From assembly GCF_001949145.1 (NCBI RefSeq), contig NW_019091387.1, positions 33,207-97,206 of the forward strand: DNA of 64,000 bases, read 5' to 3'. A program made the translations under genes and the position numbers. The DNA is from Acanthaster planci. Taxonomy: Eukaryota > Echinodermata > Asteroidea > Valvatida > Acanthasteridae. Below the pieces are notes generated by a model. The model was given only the letters and a program-made list of their open reading frames with translations, had not been told where the DNA came from and ran no database searches. Of the stretch, positions 1-12,949 are shown in pieces; position 1 is the first letter of the stretch; every line of letters starts with the position of its first letter.

Positions 1-229
1 CTGAAATCGTCTGATCCAATGGGATTTTGCATACACCAAAGGGGGTTGGGCCAAACACTCTCTGATATTTCACGTTTTACCTGCCATCCCAAATTTATCA
101 ATGGTATTACATTATGGCTCCCCATACACAGGTATGTCACCCAGGTTTAGGAAAAAATTAAATTAATCCACAGAGAAGGACCTCCGTCCCTGTCAACTTT
201 TGGAAAAGTGAAGAGACCAGTAACATAAA

Positions 230-1531
230 CACGTCATGCTTAGTTTCCTAAGGCAGTGAGGGGGGAAGCAATAATTGTCCAAGTACAAAATAATAGCTGG
301 ACCTCATTATGTTTTGGGTCCGTATATGAAATATATATGAGTGCACAGGGGACTCAATCTGTGAATTATACCTTTAGAATAACCAACAACATTGGACCTA
401 CGCACCTTTTATCCAGCAGGCAGCAGCAAGAGATCAAAGTCCGATCACCTCAACAACAAGCACAGGAACCCCATCATCAAGAATTTGGATGTACCATGAA
501 CAGCGGCTCAATCAGCGGCTTGTGATCTGGCTGAGATGGACACACACAACAGTCATTAAAAACATGCAAAAGGAAGAAATGACAATATGGCATGAGTGCA
601 TTAGCTTGGATTAACTGATTCACGGGGGCAGTGGGGAATGAGAAAGATGGAGAAAAGTAAGTTATAAGTGCTTCCCTAAATGACCTTCTTCCAGGCATGT
701 GGAACACCAAAGAATTATTGTCAAGATGGCTTACATCATACTTCCCAGCCAATGTTGAATCCTTGGTGTGTATGATAGAAGCCAGCCTGTGTTAAGGACA
801 TCATAAAAGAAGCTCTGGACACACACGTTATTTATTCTGCATGCTGTTGCCATAGGCATGGAGAGCCTCAATCTGGCAGATTGTACAATCGTGTCACAAT
901 CAGCTTCTGTAACATTGTCCAATCGTGCGGTATGAGATCCGACACAGCATGCGCAGAATGACCAAGCAACATACATGGAAATCACTGAACCAATTTTGTA
1001 AAGATCACGATCAAGATTCTGCATACCTGGGGCGGCAGCGTGCAAAGAGCAAATTGTACCCAATGAAGCCAATGTTGGCTAGTATGCCATATTGTAACAA
1101 ACCGATGCATTTCAACTTTAATGTATTTGACGCAGAAGGATGGCTTCAGTGAGTAAAAAGTTGGCTGATAAAACAAAATAAGAGTCCAGATTTTTTATAT
1201 GACCCCTGTGGAATGTGTACACCCATCCTTGTATGTAATTTGGATCCAGGAATGAGGACATTTCATTTCAGTACACTCCTCATTCACTACAAGCAGCCTG
1301 TAGATGCAGCTTCTGTCTTGTTTCTGTTCACTTTGGCACAAATTGTACGACCACATCAAATAATTCCATCCAGTATTTTGTAGTTTAATTCAACCCAACC
1401 CTAAATGCTTGAGATTAATTGAAAAACTTAAAAGACAAAACCCAAGGTCAAGATCTACACGTACAAAACCACCGGGCATCTCACCATTACCATTACCATA
1501 GACTGATAGCAGAATATGATGTAGACTGTTG
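230..1531 (+). repeat. Direct duplication, copy A (1302 nt)
   Basis: This segment and 1533-2834 are near-identical over 1302 nt with scattered substitutions and small indels, in the same orientation. They are separated by a single N at 1532. Copy A stops exactly at the N while the matching sequence in copy B runs on, as expected when the end of one contig overlaps the next. Most likely these are two haplotypes, not a genomic tandem. Short open frames inside it show no protein signature. Confidence 0.9.
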
Positions 1532-1532
1532 N

Positions 1533-2834
1533 CACGTCATGCTTAGTTTCCTAAGGCAGTGAGGTGGGAAGCAATAATTGTCCAAGTACAAAATAATAGC
1601 TGGACCTCATTATGTTTTGGGTCCGTATATGAAATATATACGAGTGCACAGGGGACTCAATCAGTGAATTATACCTTTGGAATAACCAACAACATTGGAC
1701 CTACGCACCTTTTACCCAGCAGGCAGCAGCAAGAGATCAAAGTCCGATCACCTCAACAACAAGCACTGGAACCCCATCATCAAGAATTTGGATGTACCAT
1801 GAACAGCGGCTCACTCAGCGGCTTGTGATCTGGCTGAGATGGACACACACAACAGTCATTAAAAACATGCAAAAGGAAGAAATGACAATACGGCACGAGT
1901 GCATTAGCTTGGATTAACTGATTCACGGGGGGCAGTGGGGAATGAGACAGATGGAGAAAAGCAAGTTTTAAGTGCTTCTCTAAATGACCTTCTTCCAGGC
2001 ATGTGGAACACCAAAGAATTATTGTCAAGATGGCTTACATCATACTTCCCAGCCAATGTTGAATCCTTGGTGTGTATGATAGAAGCCAGCCTGTGTTAAG
2101 GACATCATGAAAGAAGCTCTGGACACACACGTTATTTATTCTGCATGCTGCTGCCATAGGCATGGAGAGCCTCAATCTGACAGATTGTACAATCGTGTCA
2201 CAATCAGCTTCTGTAACATTGTCCAATCGTACGGTATAAGATCTAACAGAGCATGTGCAGAACGACCAAAGCAACATACATGGAAATCACTGAACCGATT
2301 TTGTAAAGATCAAGATCGAGATTCTGCATGCCTGGGGCAGCAGCATGCAAAGAGCAATTTGTACCAACTGAAGCCAATGTTGGCTAGTATGCCATATTGT
2401 AACAAACCGATGCATTTCAACTTTAATGTATTTGACACAGAAGGATGGCTTCAGTGAGTAAACAGTTGGCTGAGGAAACAAAATAAGAGTCCAGAATTTT
2501 TATATGACCCCTGTGGAATGTGTACACCCATCCTTGTATGTAATTTTGATCCAGGAATGAGGACATTTCATTTAAGTACACTCCTCATTCACTACAAGCA
2601 GCCTGTAGATGCAGCTTCTGTCTTGTTTCTGTTCACTTTGGCATAAATTGTACGACCACACCAAATAATTCTATCCAGTATTTTGTAGTTTAATTCAACC
2701 CAACCCTAAATGCTTGAGATTAATTGAAAAACTTAAAAGACAAAACCCAAGGTCAAGATCTACACGTACAAACCACCAAGCATCTCACTATTACCATTAC
2801 CATGGACTAATATCAGAATATGATGTAGACTGTT
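1533..2834 (+). repeat. Direct duplication, copy B (1302 nt)
   Basis: This is the partner of 230-1531. Its right end continues into the left arm of the large inverted repeat. No coding capacity is evident. Confidence 0.9.
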
Positions 2835-3809
2835 TCCATACCTGTTGAGTAGTGTCACCAGTGATAAGATATCTCTGATTTGTTACACTCCAGAGAACAG
2901 CCTCCAAGGACCAGCTTGCTCATCTCTCCGTCAAACTACTGAAACTAGGGAAACTAAACAAACCATGTTTGAATTCCAATCTGTATTACAACACACTTAT
3001 GGAGGCCACCATTTTAAAATGCAGATTGCACTTTACACTCAATTGAAGCATCATTGAAAGGAGTGTCAAAGAGACAAAGATCAGGGCCAAATAATATACA
3101 AGCCCACGTCACTAGAGTTTCTTTTATAAAAATCTCATCTTTTTAGTTGTTATTTTTCCATTTCTTTTTAATCATTACTTGATTAGCTAAGTACATTTTA
3201 TTCTTCCAAACACCTTAAATACACTTCCCAAAAAGTCCTTTTCCTCAAGCTTGTCAGCAGTGATTTAGCAAATTACATCCATCTACTTTGTAGTTCTAGA
3301 CGACCTTATGATGTGTTTTCAACCATATACAGATGCAAGACCGCAAAACAAAAAGTGTTGATCTGGGGCTATATTTAAACAATCCCACCTATTTTTTCAG
3401 CCAAACAATCTCTTCAATCTGCCTTGAGTAGACACACAACTTGATTGAAAAGCGCTGTGTTGGTTGGGAGTCTTCATTTTGTTGGTAGCGATGGGGCTGC
3501 ACCTCTTGCATGTCCTAGTCGTTCATGAACCAGTGATGCACAGTTAGTACCAAAGGAGCCTCTGATGCCAAGGAAATAGCGTTCTCTCTCAGTCCAACTG
3601 AAGGCCAATATGGGAGATCACAGTCTGTGCAGAAAACATTCCCAAATTATAAACGGTATTAACCGTAGCCTCCCAGGGTGCATGTGAAATCATATTGAAA
3701 TCAGAGGATTTGGGGGACCATTTGAGCAATGTTATGGCTCCTTATATATATGTTACCCAGTATTTGGGCAAAATACATTTATCCAGCAAGGATGACCCCT
3801 AAATACAAT
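2790..3809 (+). repeat. Left arm of a 1-kb inverted repeat
   Basis: The arm matches the reverse complement of about 7298-8365, with many substitutions and indels. The match covers the CAGGTATGGAAACAG stretch near its left end, the block around 3540-3760, and the CATCCTTG...GGATAAA end near 3790. It ends at the single N at 3810. The minus strand at 2848-3015 is a decayed version of the exon-like sequence at 21613-21783. Confidence 0.8.
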
Positions 3810-3810
3810 N

Positions 3811-6800
3811 ATATAGCCTAGCCAGCCAAACTGGCCGACCCGGCGCAATGCGCCGCAGCACCGTACAGCTTGACGAGGCTGGGTGCGTATGGAAGTCCAA
3901 CGCCTCATAAGTCTGATGCCTCAGGAGTCTGAATTTTTGGACTTACAAAGCATTTGACTAACGAGGCATTGCATCTGTAGACTGATATAAACTAATACAG
4001 ATTTGTACATGTATGTACGTGTATTCCATTCTGCAGCCCAACGTTCGTGGATCATTATTCGCTGCAGGTGCCAAGCACACATACGGGCATATTGTGCAAC
4101 AACTCGGCTGGTACAGGCATACACGGCTTAGGCTATGTCCGAAACGGGCCTCCACAGCTACGGCTAGGTCGTTTGTCCCTTTAGTTGCGGATTGTGTATG
4201 CATGCACGCAGCAAATTCAACTACGTGTGTCTGATTATTCTGTGACGTGATGAATTGGTAAACTTTACACCACAAGGAGATGTTGTTGGTAAACTCATGC
4301 AGTGCAGTCAAAAAAGATTTGTCAAATTGAAACAAAGCCCGTTCTCTTTGTTAAATGTAAGGTTAAATTTATTAGCATTCTTAAATTAAGAAATTCTTTC
4401 GCAGAAAATATGCCAGTTCTATCCTGTAATATAAGATCTTTTGTCATGGATTGTAAAATATTTAAATATGATAGCTCATCATCAAGCACATAAAACACCA
4501 TTTTTTTTCAATTTCATAACTTGTTTTGCAGAAAATTTTACATGTACACCTTGGCCTCAGTGCCTTTCCTTTGTAGATATTTGGCCTTTTGTTCCTGTTA
4601 TTAGCCGCGGTGCCTCTTAACTAGCCCCACTAGTGTGGCACGGACTCTCACTCCCGATCCATCCTTAGTAGGGCTACCCCTCAACGTGTCCTACCGGTAT
4701 TTCGTGAGGCCAAAATGGCAGTGCCCCCAAAAGTCGAATTTCAAGCCTTGCAATGCTCATGCACATGTACTCCAAACCTGCTAACCCTTCTACTTTAATC
4801 AGAACTGTCTTGATTTTCATATTCTAAGACGGCACAAAATTGTAATGTTTCCATGTTACAGCCCATATAGCAAAACAAGCAGCCATGCTAGAGAATCTAT
4901 TTATAAACATATACATGTTTGTGTAACGCCTGTAATGCAGCAAATAGCGCCCTCGTTTGCAAGGAATTTTCCATTAATTAATTACAACTTTTTCCTTTTT
5001 TAGAAATCAAAATGTTCCAATTTTAAAAAGTCAACACGTTTGAACAGTTTGTATTTGCTTTTCGTTCAAAATAACAGCATGAAAATGACCATTTGTTTTG
5101 TGCAAATACAGCAATTGTTAATAAATGTTATCTTATATAGCCTACTTATTTTAACTTCACACACCTATCCCCTTGTTGGCATAAAAGTACCGCCTCTCGG
5201 AGCACTGATGAAGGATCAGGCAAGATGAAAGTCAGATTGAAGAATCAAAAGGGCCTGCATCTTATATCCTTCTGAAATGGAACAAGAAGAGAAAAAGGTA
5301 AAATCCATCACCTTGACAATATTGAACTTGACTCTAACCCTGCCAGATGCAGCAAAGTGCAACAGGTGTAAAAGTTTGATGCACTTCCATGCACTGGGCA
5401 ATCAGCAGGAGCCAAACAAACTGACACAATGGGAACTAGTTCCATTGAACAATGCCACTGTAGCGTGGTGACTTGGTGACTTGCAACCACAGACTTGGAG
5501 GCTGTTTGGCCTTAGGGAGAGTTGACCCGTTGAATCTTGTTACACTGGGCAGGCAAGCCACTTTACAACCCCCCATTTCCACCCTGGATCCTCCTCCGAA
5601 GGGGGGTATATCTACAACAAAATGAGCCCAGATGAACCTTAAAATAGGAAGTTTGTCCAGATTTGGTAAAGGAAGGAAAAAAATCAGCGCCTTCAAGATG
5701 CACAAGGCATGTACACAGGATACATGTTTTCCTATTCAAAATGTGTAAAATGCCATAGCCATGCTCATTAACCCCTGAGGTTTCTCCCAGGGGCAACATT
5801 TTTCTTTCTTTTTTTCAAATGAATGACTTCGGAGATATTCTGCTTCTCTCAAGTGTGTTATTGTGTCACAATGTGAAAGTTGCCCTCTGTTAAAGATCTC
5901 GAGAATGGTAGCGGCCATGTTGTTTTGATTGGGATTTAAAAAGGTGCTTTTTGCTGCTTTTTCTGTACATCAAGATCAAATGGAGGCAAAATACAACAGA
6001 AAACAAAATAATTTGTTAATTATTAATAATACTCTGTACTTTTGAATTCCAGGTTTTTATTGAAACAAGAGCAGAAAAAACAAGCACAGTGGAGTAAACT
6101 TTTACCGGGAAGTGAACCATCATACACTATGGAAAATGTTGTCATTCATCTTAGTTTCTGCTTGCTCTCATTTTGGTTTCTTCCTGGCTAGTTATTTGTA
6201 TAATTATTGAGATGGAAAACAAATACAAAACTTTTAGTGAGATAAAATAAGTAAATCCCAATTTTCTGCTTGTAAAAATTTAATTTTGATTGGGGATAAA
6301 GTCAAGGATATATAGGACGTGCAGCATGTCTCAGGTGAAAAGTTAAAACAAACACAGCGCACAATGACTGAACTAATATTTTTCAGCAGACCAATAAAGT
6401 GGACAATTTCCATGGTTGCTATAAAAATTTTAGCCACCAAAAGGATGCTTGACTTTGTCAGTCGCCACGGCAACTGGCACCTTTCCTGCAACGCTGCACT
6501 TCAAGAATGTTTTTCACAATTGCTCTCAATCTTGCTGCACATGTCCATTTTTGGGGTGACAATTTCACTGCGTTCAAGACATTTGTAGATGTATATTGCA
6601 GGGCATTCCTTGAAGGGACAGTTGCGTCCATTGCTGACAAAAGACTCCTTCCATCAGCCTTTTAAATTCTGTGTTGCACAAACCCTGACATTCCTCAGTC
6701 GGCATCTGGCATTCAACGTAGGCTGGCCATCACAATCAGGATTTCCTTGATCTGTGGTGTATGAGAACAGCATTGCAACTAAGTCCACTGCAGAAGGCTT

Positions 6801-7297
6801 GATGTCAACAAACCGGTATGTTGCTTGTACCCCTCTGACTTGTCAGTTGAATTCTGGCACTCGAGTTTGTCAAGAGAAGTTGTCTTGGCAACATCGGGAC
6901 AGAGCAGCAAGACATCCTTTGTCAGCACTGCATCGGACTGGTCCTTGAAGACTCATCTCTAACAACAGCATGTTCCTATTTACTCCTTTGTTTGCCTTAT
7001 GTAAACTGTTGGTGAGTTCATCTGAAATGGACTGTCTGGAGATGTAACAAGTTTTGGCCATTCTGACACCAGCCTTTGTTCCATTTGCAGACTGCACATT
7101 CCAATCAACTCAGCGTTGCTGCAGAACTAGCTGGCTCTGCAAGTCTGATAAATTTTCTCTTGCGTGTGATCATCTGACAGAATGCATGTGGCCACACAAC
7201 TCATTCCCTCATATCCTCTAGACCTAGTACATTAAGACCTACCCCACCTCATCGTCTTTTGATATAGCAAGTGTAGACAAAGTGTGACATCATTATG
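3811..7297. other. Spacer between inverted arms, no clear gene
   Basis: AT-rich sequence with short frames only. Minus-strand stretches near 6460-6640 and 6700-7100 contain Cys-bearing peptides that look vaguely exonic, but they are broken by stops and unrecognised. A GC-rich patch at 3820-3890 contains short palindromes. No RNA gene or known transposase was seen. Confidence 0.4.
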
Positions 7298-8365
7298 TTT
7301 ATTTAAAAGTCATCCTTGGTGGATAAATTTATTTTGCCCAATTACTGGGTGACATATAAATATAGGGAGCCATAACATAGCTCAAACAGTCCCAAAAGTC
7401 GTCTGATTTCAATATGATTTCACATGCACGCTGGGAGGCTACGGTTAATACCGTTTATAATTTGGGAATGTTTTCTGCACAATCTGTGATCTCCCATATT
7501 GGCCTTTAGTTGGACTGAGAGAGACCACTATTTCCTTGGCATCAGAGGCTCCTTTGGTACTAACTGTGCATCACTGGTTCATGAACGACTAGCTAGGACA
7601 TGGTAGCAGCCCCATTGCTACCAACAAAATGAATACCCCAACCAACACGACTCTTCTCAACCAATTAGGCTGTGCTTCTACTCAAGGTGGATTGCATTTG
7701 GGGATGGCAGCTGAAACCTTAACTGGAAGAGATTGACTGGCTGACAAAATAGGTGGGATTGTTTAATTATAGCCCTAGATCAACATTTCTTGTGTTGTGG
7801 GATTTCATCTGAATGCAGATGGTTGAAAACAGATCTTAAGAATGCCAAAAATAGAGGAATGTTTAAATCGATGCCTAAAGGCTTGAGAAAGATTACTTAT
7901 TGGAAATGTATTTTAAGGTGTTTTGAAGAATAAATGTACTTAGCTAACTTAGCTAAAGCAACAATTAAAAAGAAATGGAAAATGACAACTAAGAAGATAA
8001 TGAGATTTTTATGAAATGTTTATGAGAAATTCAAGTAATGTGAGCTTGTATATTATCTGGCCCTGATCTTTGTTGATTTGATACTATTTTCAATGATGCT
8101 TCAATTGCTGTTGTAAAGTGCACCTTATAATTTGAGACAGTGGCCCCCACAAATGCTAGTCATATGAGCTGAAATTCAAACCCGATTTGTTATTAGTTTC
8201 CCTAGTTTCAGCAGTGACAGAGAGACAAGAACAAGCTAGTCCCTTGGCAAAGTTTTCTGAAGTGTGACAGATCAGAGATATCATATCACTGGGGACAATA
8301 CTCGACAGGTATGGAAACAGCTTACATAATTTTCTGATATTAGTCCATGTTACTGGTAATAACAT
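7298..8365 (-). repeat. Right arm of a 1-kb inverted repeat
   Basis: This is the inverted partner of 2790-3809, about 3.5 kb away. Together with the spacer it has the shape of a foldback element or an inverted segmental duplication. No target-site duplication could be defined at the outer ends. Confidence 0.8.
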
Positions 8366-8504
8366 GCCCAGTTTAGTAAATCTGGAACTTAAGTTTTGTC
8401 TCATAAGCTTTTCAACTAATGAGAATCTCCGGCCTTTGGGGCAATGCTGAAAACTGGTGTAATCAAATATTCAGAGTTGAAATACGCGTCACCAATCGTG
8501 TCAG

Positions 8505-8755
8505 TCAAAAAAAACAGGATGATTTGACCAAAGGGTACCAGCAAATCCCAATTGCTGATCATGACAAAGACAAAACTGCATTCATAATGCCTGAGTTTAC
8601 AGTTCTCCCATTCAGAATGATAAATGCGCCAGCAACATTTATGTGCATGATGAGGGAACTCCTTTGAGGTCAATCTAATGTTGTCAATTTCATTGATATG
8701 TTGATTTTCTCCCAGTCATTTGAAGATCACCTAAAACATGTCAGAGGGGTTCCAA
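8505..8755 (+). mobile_element. Ty3/gypsy reverse transcriptase fragment
   Basis: The frame gives DLTKGYQQIPIADHDKDKTA, then FTVLPFRMINAPATF, then FIDMLIFSQSFEDHL. This is the order of the RT palm in Ty3/gypsy elements (DL.KGYWQIPL, MPFGL.NAPATFQ, Y.DD.LIFS). The YxDD catalytic motif reads FIDM, so it is inactive. The frame shifts near 8665. No LTRs, integrase or gag were seen. Confidence 0.75.
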
Positions 8756-8804
8756 GGTAAGTGAAATTTTAAAGTTGCGTTCACCAAATTTGCCAGTGAA
8801 TCGA

Positions 8805-9047
8805 TCTAGAGGTAGACCACCCCGTCTTCCTGGTCCAGGTAGACTGATAGGAAGACATTTTGCGGTAGAAATTTGCCAAACTGGAAAATGAGCTACATTA
8901 TACAAACAGTGTGATGTTTGTTCTAGAAATGGCAAAAGAAAAGAGACCAAAGCGATGTGTGAAATTTGTAAAGTGCCACTTTTCGCTGTTCCTTGTTTCA
9001 AGGAATATCACAAAGTTTCCTGTATTCCAAAAAATCATAAATGAAAT
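8805..9047 (+). mobile_element. piggyBac transposase C-terminal cysteine-rich fragment
   Basis: The translation runs GRHFAVEI, a stop, then CDVCSRNGKRKETK, CEICKVPL and VPCFKEYHK before a stop. This is the C-terminal cysteine-rich domain that ends piggyBac transposases (C..C..RKET..C..C...LC..PCF..YH). One in-frame TGA is present and the catalytic DDD core is missing, so it is a dead remnant. It directly follows the gypsy scrap. Confidence 0.75.
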
Positions 9048-9061
9048 AGTACATGAAATTT

Positions 9062-9170
9062 TATGATGTTTGTTCTAGATATGGTGAAAGAAAAGTGACG
9101 AAATTGATGTGTGAAATTAGGCAAGTTCCAATTTTTGCTGCTCCTTATTTCAATTTTTGCTGCTCCTTTA
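9062..9170 (+). mobile_element. Second partial copy of the piggyBac cysteine-rich domain
   Basis: The frame CSRYGERKVTKLMCEI followed by PIFAAPYF repeats the sequence at 8905-9000 about 160 nt downstream, more decayed (PCF has become PYF). It indicates a local duplication of the remnant's tail. Confidence 0.6.
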
Positions 9171-9174
9171 TCAC

Positions 9175-10239
9175 ACTTGAATCAATTGCTTATTTACGTA
9201 AAGTTTCCTGTATTCCACGAAATAGTACATGAATTTTGAAGCAAATCCCTCAAGGTTTATTATACTTGAATCAATTACTTATTCATGTACAATTTTGGCA
9301 AATTTTTTCACAAGAATTTTCTCCTGTGTCAAGACATCGTGTAATGCAACTACTCTCCACCTCCTTTCCTTTTTTTGGCTAAGTTTTTTACTGGAAGGTT
9401 CCTTTTTTTTAATAACATTGAAGAAAGATAAAATGATTGTAAATATGAGAAAAGAGAAAAAAAGAAATGACAAGTCGTCAAGAGAAGAAGAAAAGTGAGA
9501 AATTTGTCTTGTGTTTTTCTTGTGTCTGTTTATTTTATAATTATGGGGAGGACTAGTTTGGAAAGATAGTTTTCATGGGAAGGTTCAAACTTAGAAGGGG
9601 CTGTTTATATATATCATTACATACGGAAAGGGGATTTGAATAGAACTTGCCAAAAAAAAAACAACTTAGAAATGTTCAAGAAAATTATGAGCAAACTTTG
9701 CGCAAAATAAAAACATTAGGGGAATTTTGCGGGAAATCTTCACCGGGTATTAGCTGAAATAAAAACTTGTGAAGAGCACTCAGTGTACAAGTTGGGGCTG
9801 GACATTGATGCTGGGCATGCATGGACTACTGGGAAGCGGGCACACAAGCCACGGTGCCCACTAAAAGCAAGCATAGACCGTGTGAACTTAGCGGGTGCTG
9901 CACTCTCCACTGTAACCGAGCGTCCTTGGGTAGTTGGTGTTGTCACATGAGCAAGGCAAGTGCTGGGTACCTGGGATCCAAATACCCCAGCAGGCTTCAT
10001 GACTACACAGAGCCAGGCTGTGTGCAGTGTGTGACCCAGCAAACTTGGCAGATAGGCCTGGTGCCCAATGTAGGCGTCTGCAGTTGCCTTTTGCAAAATT
10101 CGGAAAATAAACCCGGCAGCCAGGTGGGTTGCGGTAAAACTATCAGGACGTGAAGGGGTTAACCAGCTATTATGAGCAAATCTGGTGTCAAGCTTCATTC
10201 CAGGGACAAACGCTCCTGATTGGAAGTTTTTACTGTCCA
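9175..10239. other. Unassigned, low-complexity then unique sequence
   Basis: 9175-9720 is AT-rich, with a repeated TTGAATCAATT/AATAGTACATGAA stretch related to the piggyBac remnant's flank. 9740-10240 is GC-richer with a 166-codon open frame on -, whose product (many S, A, T) shows no family signature. Nothing else was seen. Confidence 0.3.
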
Positions 10240-12945
10240 CCCAATGGTAAATCCTGTGCCTCTTTTAGACCATGAATCTAACATCTCCAAAGTTTATGTT
10301 TCGAGGGGCTCTCCATTCATCATCCTTGGGGGTGACTTTAATGTTCAAGGGGTAGACTGCTCTGATGGTTTACAGAGTGAACCCAAAAGGATGTCTTCAG
10401 GAAGCATTGTCTAACCTCATTTTGACAAATCACCTGACCCAGAAAGTGACATTTACTACCAGATGTGGTGTTACAAACTAGCTCTAAAAACACCTTGTCC
10501 CTACAACTGACCTCATGTCCAGACTTAGTCTCTGATGTTTCGCCTTGTTCTGGAATTAGTAATCAACCTATGGTGCAAGCAAACACTACATGCCAAGATT
10601 AAATCCCCCCCCAGCCACCCCATAAAATCCCTCCCTGGGGAAAGGTGGACAATGAAGAAATTATAGATCGGGCAGAACATTTGGCTGCAGGTTTCTTCAA
10701 CCAGCATCCAGAATAAAAGATCTGTTGAGGGCAACTGGGTGTGGTTGAGATGGCTGAATCTGTGCATATATATACATGCATGTGTGATCCACATGGAAAA
10801 TGTGCAAAAGAGTAACTGTGGTTGTCAAATGCATATTTGTCCTCCTATGCTGAAGTCACTCTTTGGGTGAGTTGATGAGTCGCACAAAAATGCACAACTG
10901 TGGCATATTGTGCACTGCACCAACTACTAAATGACACTGATACAAATCATGTTCCCCACAAGCTCATTAAGGGTCGCATGCGCCCTCCTTGGTTCTCTAC
11001 GAGACTCAAGCAGTTGTGCAACATGAGACAGAAATTGTACATCCATGCCAAGAAGAGTGGATTAAAACAAGAGGGGGCAAATTCACCGGAGTACGGAAGC
11101 AAATGATCTTGGTCTCCCTTCACCGTCTCGTTCACCAGCAGTGGCCCCATTGCCAGCCTGATCAGGATCCTGTCGGCACTCCGGTGGCACGATGGGTTCG
11201 AAGCGATAAGGCTCTGCACCTCGGATTTGGGGCAGTGTATAACTGCAACTACACATGCGTTACTATACTACGTGTAATTACGTGCATTGACATGAGCGCG
11301 TCAGCTCAATGTGTACATGCACCAGCCGGAGAACCATTTCCATGGTGCTATGTCAACAAAATCCTGGAAAAGCCATATTCATGAGATGTAAATGAAGCAA
11401 TAACGACACGCTCCGTTAACGAAAGCTAGCCGTGGCGCTCAGCAGAAACAGGTCTCAAAAGTGAGCGACTCAGATGACCTCTGAATCGGGGAAAGGCAAA
11501 CATCTGTTGTGATTGGAACTATCTTATACACCTACGTGCATGTACACACACTGTATGAATAAACCACTCATTCATAAGCTCTGTAGAAGCTTGAAACTCC
11601 CACCTCCAGTCTCTATTAATTACCGCCATCTGTAATATCACTTCAACATCATTCCTATTTTCAAGAAAGGTTCAACTACCGACCCTGCAAAGTATCGTCC
11701 TGTTTGCTGCAAATTGTTGGAACACATTATGGACAGCAACCTCATGGGACAGCTTTCTGGACATTGTCTTTCTGATAATCAGCATGCATTCAGGAAGCAG
11801 AGGTCATGCCAGTTTCAGCTATCTTGATTGCAAATGATCTAGCTAAGATTTTTGACAACAATGTTGTCACTAACCTAGTATTGCTTGATTTTGCCAAAAC
11901 ATTCCATGCCACCCCCCATCAAAGACTTGATTTCTACAGTGTTAGTTCCAATACAAAATGATGGATTTCCAGCTTCCTATCAAAGTGCCCACAACGAGTG
12001 GCATCCTGTGCCAAGCGGTAAAACCAAGGGCAGAATATTGGTTCGACATTGTTTCTTCATATCAACGACATCCATGAAATAGTCACAAGCACCACCAAAC
12101 TATTCGCCGATGATTGCCTGTTACATCGTTTAATCAAAGTCTGCTAATGATGCTCTTCAAAAAGATCTTGATACGATGGCTGAACGGTCACAAAAGTGGG
12201 GCATGCATTTTAATCTGTCCAGAGGAGGGATCCAGGTGAAACATCATACAGCATCCTTGGTATCCCCCTTGAGGAAACCAAACAGATAAAGCATCTTTGC
12301 ATCAAAGTTTAACTTGATCTGCACTGGACTGGCCAGACGCATCGTGCAACAGCAAAAGCAATCAGTGTGCTGAATTTTCTGAGATGATACTTCCACCACT
12401 GCTTAATTTTTGGCAAGAGAAAGCTGTATCTCACCCTCGTTGGGCCACACTTGGATAATGGAACTGGTGCATGGGATCCATACACAGTTAAAGATGTTAA
12501 TTCCATCGAGAATATTCAAAGACAGCCTGCTGGATTTGTGACCAAAACCTACAGAAGGGAACGGAGTGTTACCAAACTCCTACGTTCACTTGAATGGAGC
12601 ACCCTTCACGACAGACGTGAAGCACACTGCTTGACTTCTACATAATGCAACATGGAAAACTCAACATAGATTCTCAAGCCCATACCAAGCCAAAAGCCAC
12701 CAGAAACCAACAAGGCTACTCATCTCAATTTGTTGTACCAGCCAACGTACAATTAAAGAATGGAATAGTCTCTACCCTACAATAGTTACACAAACAGATG
12801 TAGTTAAATGTAAGACAGCTCTTTTTCAAAAACATGTTGCCATAAGTCCACCCTACAGCACCTCCATTCAAACTCCAGTAGGAGTATTATGGAGGAACTG
12901 CAACCAAGAACACCATTGCCATTATGTTGAGATGGAGAAATAAAT
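10240..12945 (+). mobile_element. Decayed CR1/L2-like LINE (endonuclease to RT C-terminus)
   Basis: Pieces in LINE order on + are: endonuclease FIILGGDFNV (about 10312); a linker with RMRPPWFSTRLKQL (about 10975) and KLYIHAKKS; RT start IPIFKKGS (about 11655) with YRPVCCKLLEHIM and HAFRKQRSCQFQL; the catalytic box LFADDCLL (12099-12122); MAERSQKWGMHFNLS; SILGIPLEE; and the C-terminal WDPYTVKDVNSIENIQRQ, SVTKLLRSLEWSTL, TIKEWNSLYPTIV. Frames shift many times and stops are frequent, so it is a pseudogene. The ADD triad is intact. A dispersed repeat (10841-10926) interrupts the linker. Confidence 0.85.
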
Positions 12946-12949
12946 GTGG

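Noticed and set aside
9740-10240. 166-codon open frame on -
   Set aside because: There is no recognisable domain and the other strand has comparable open frames. Its composition is explained by a GC-richer patch.
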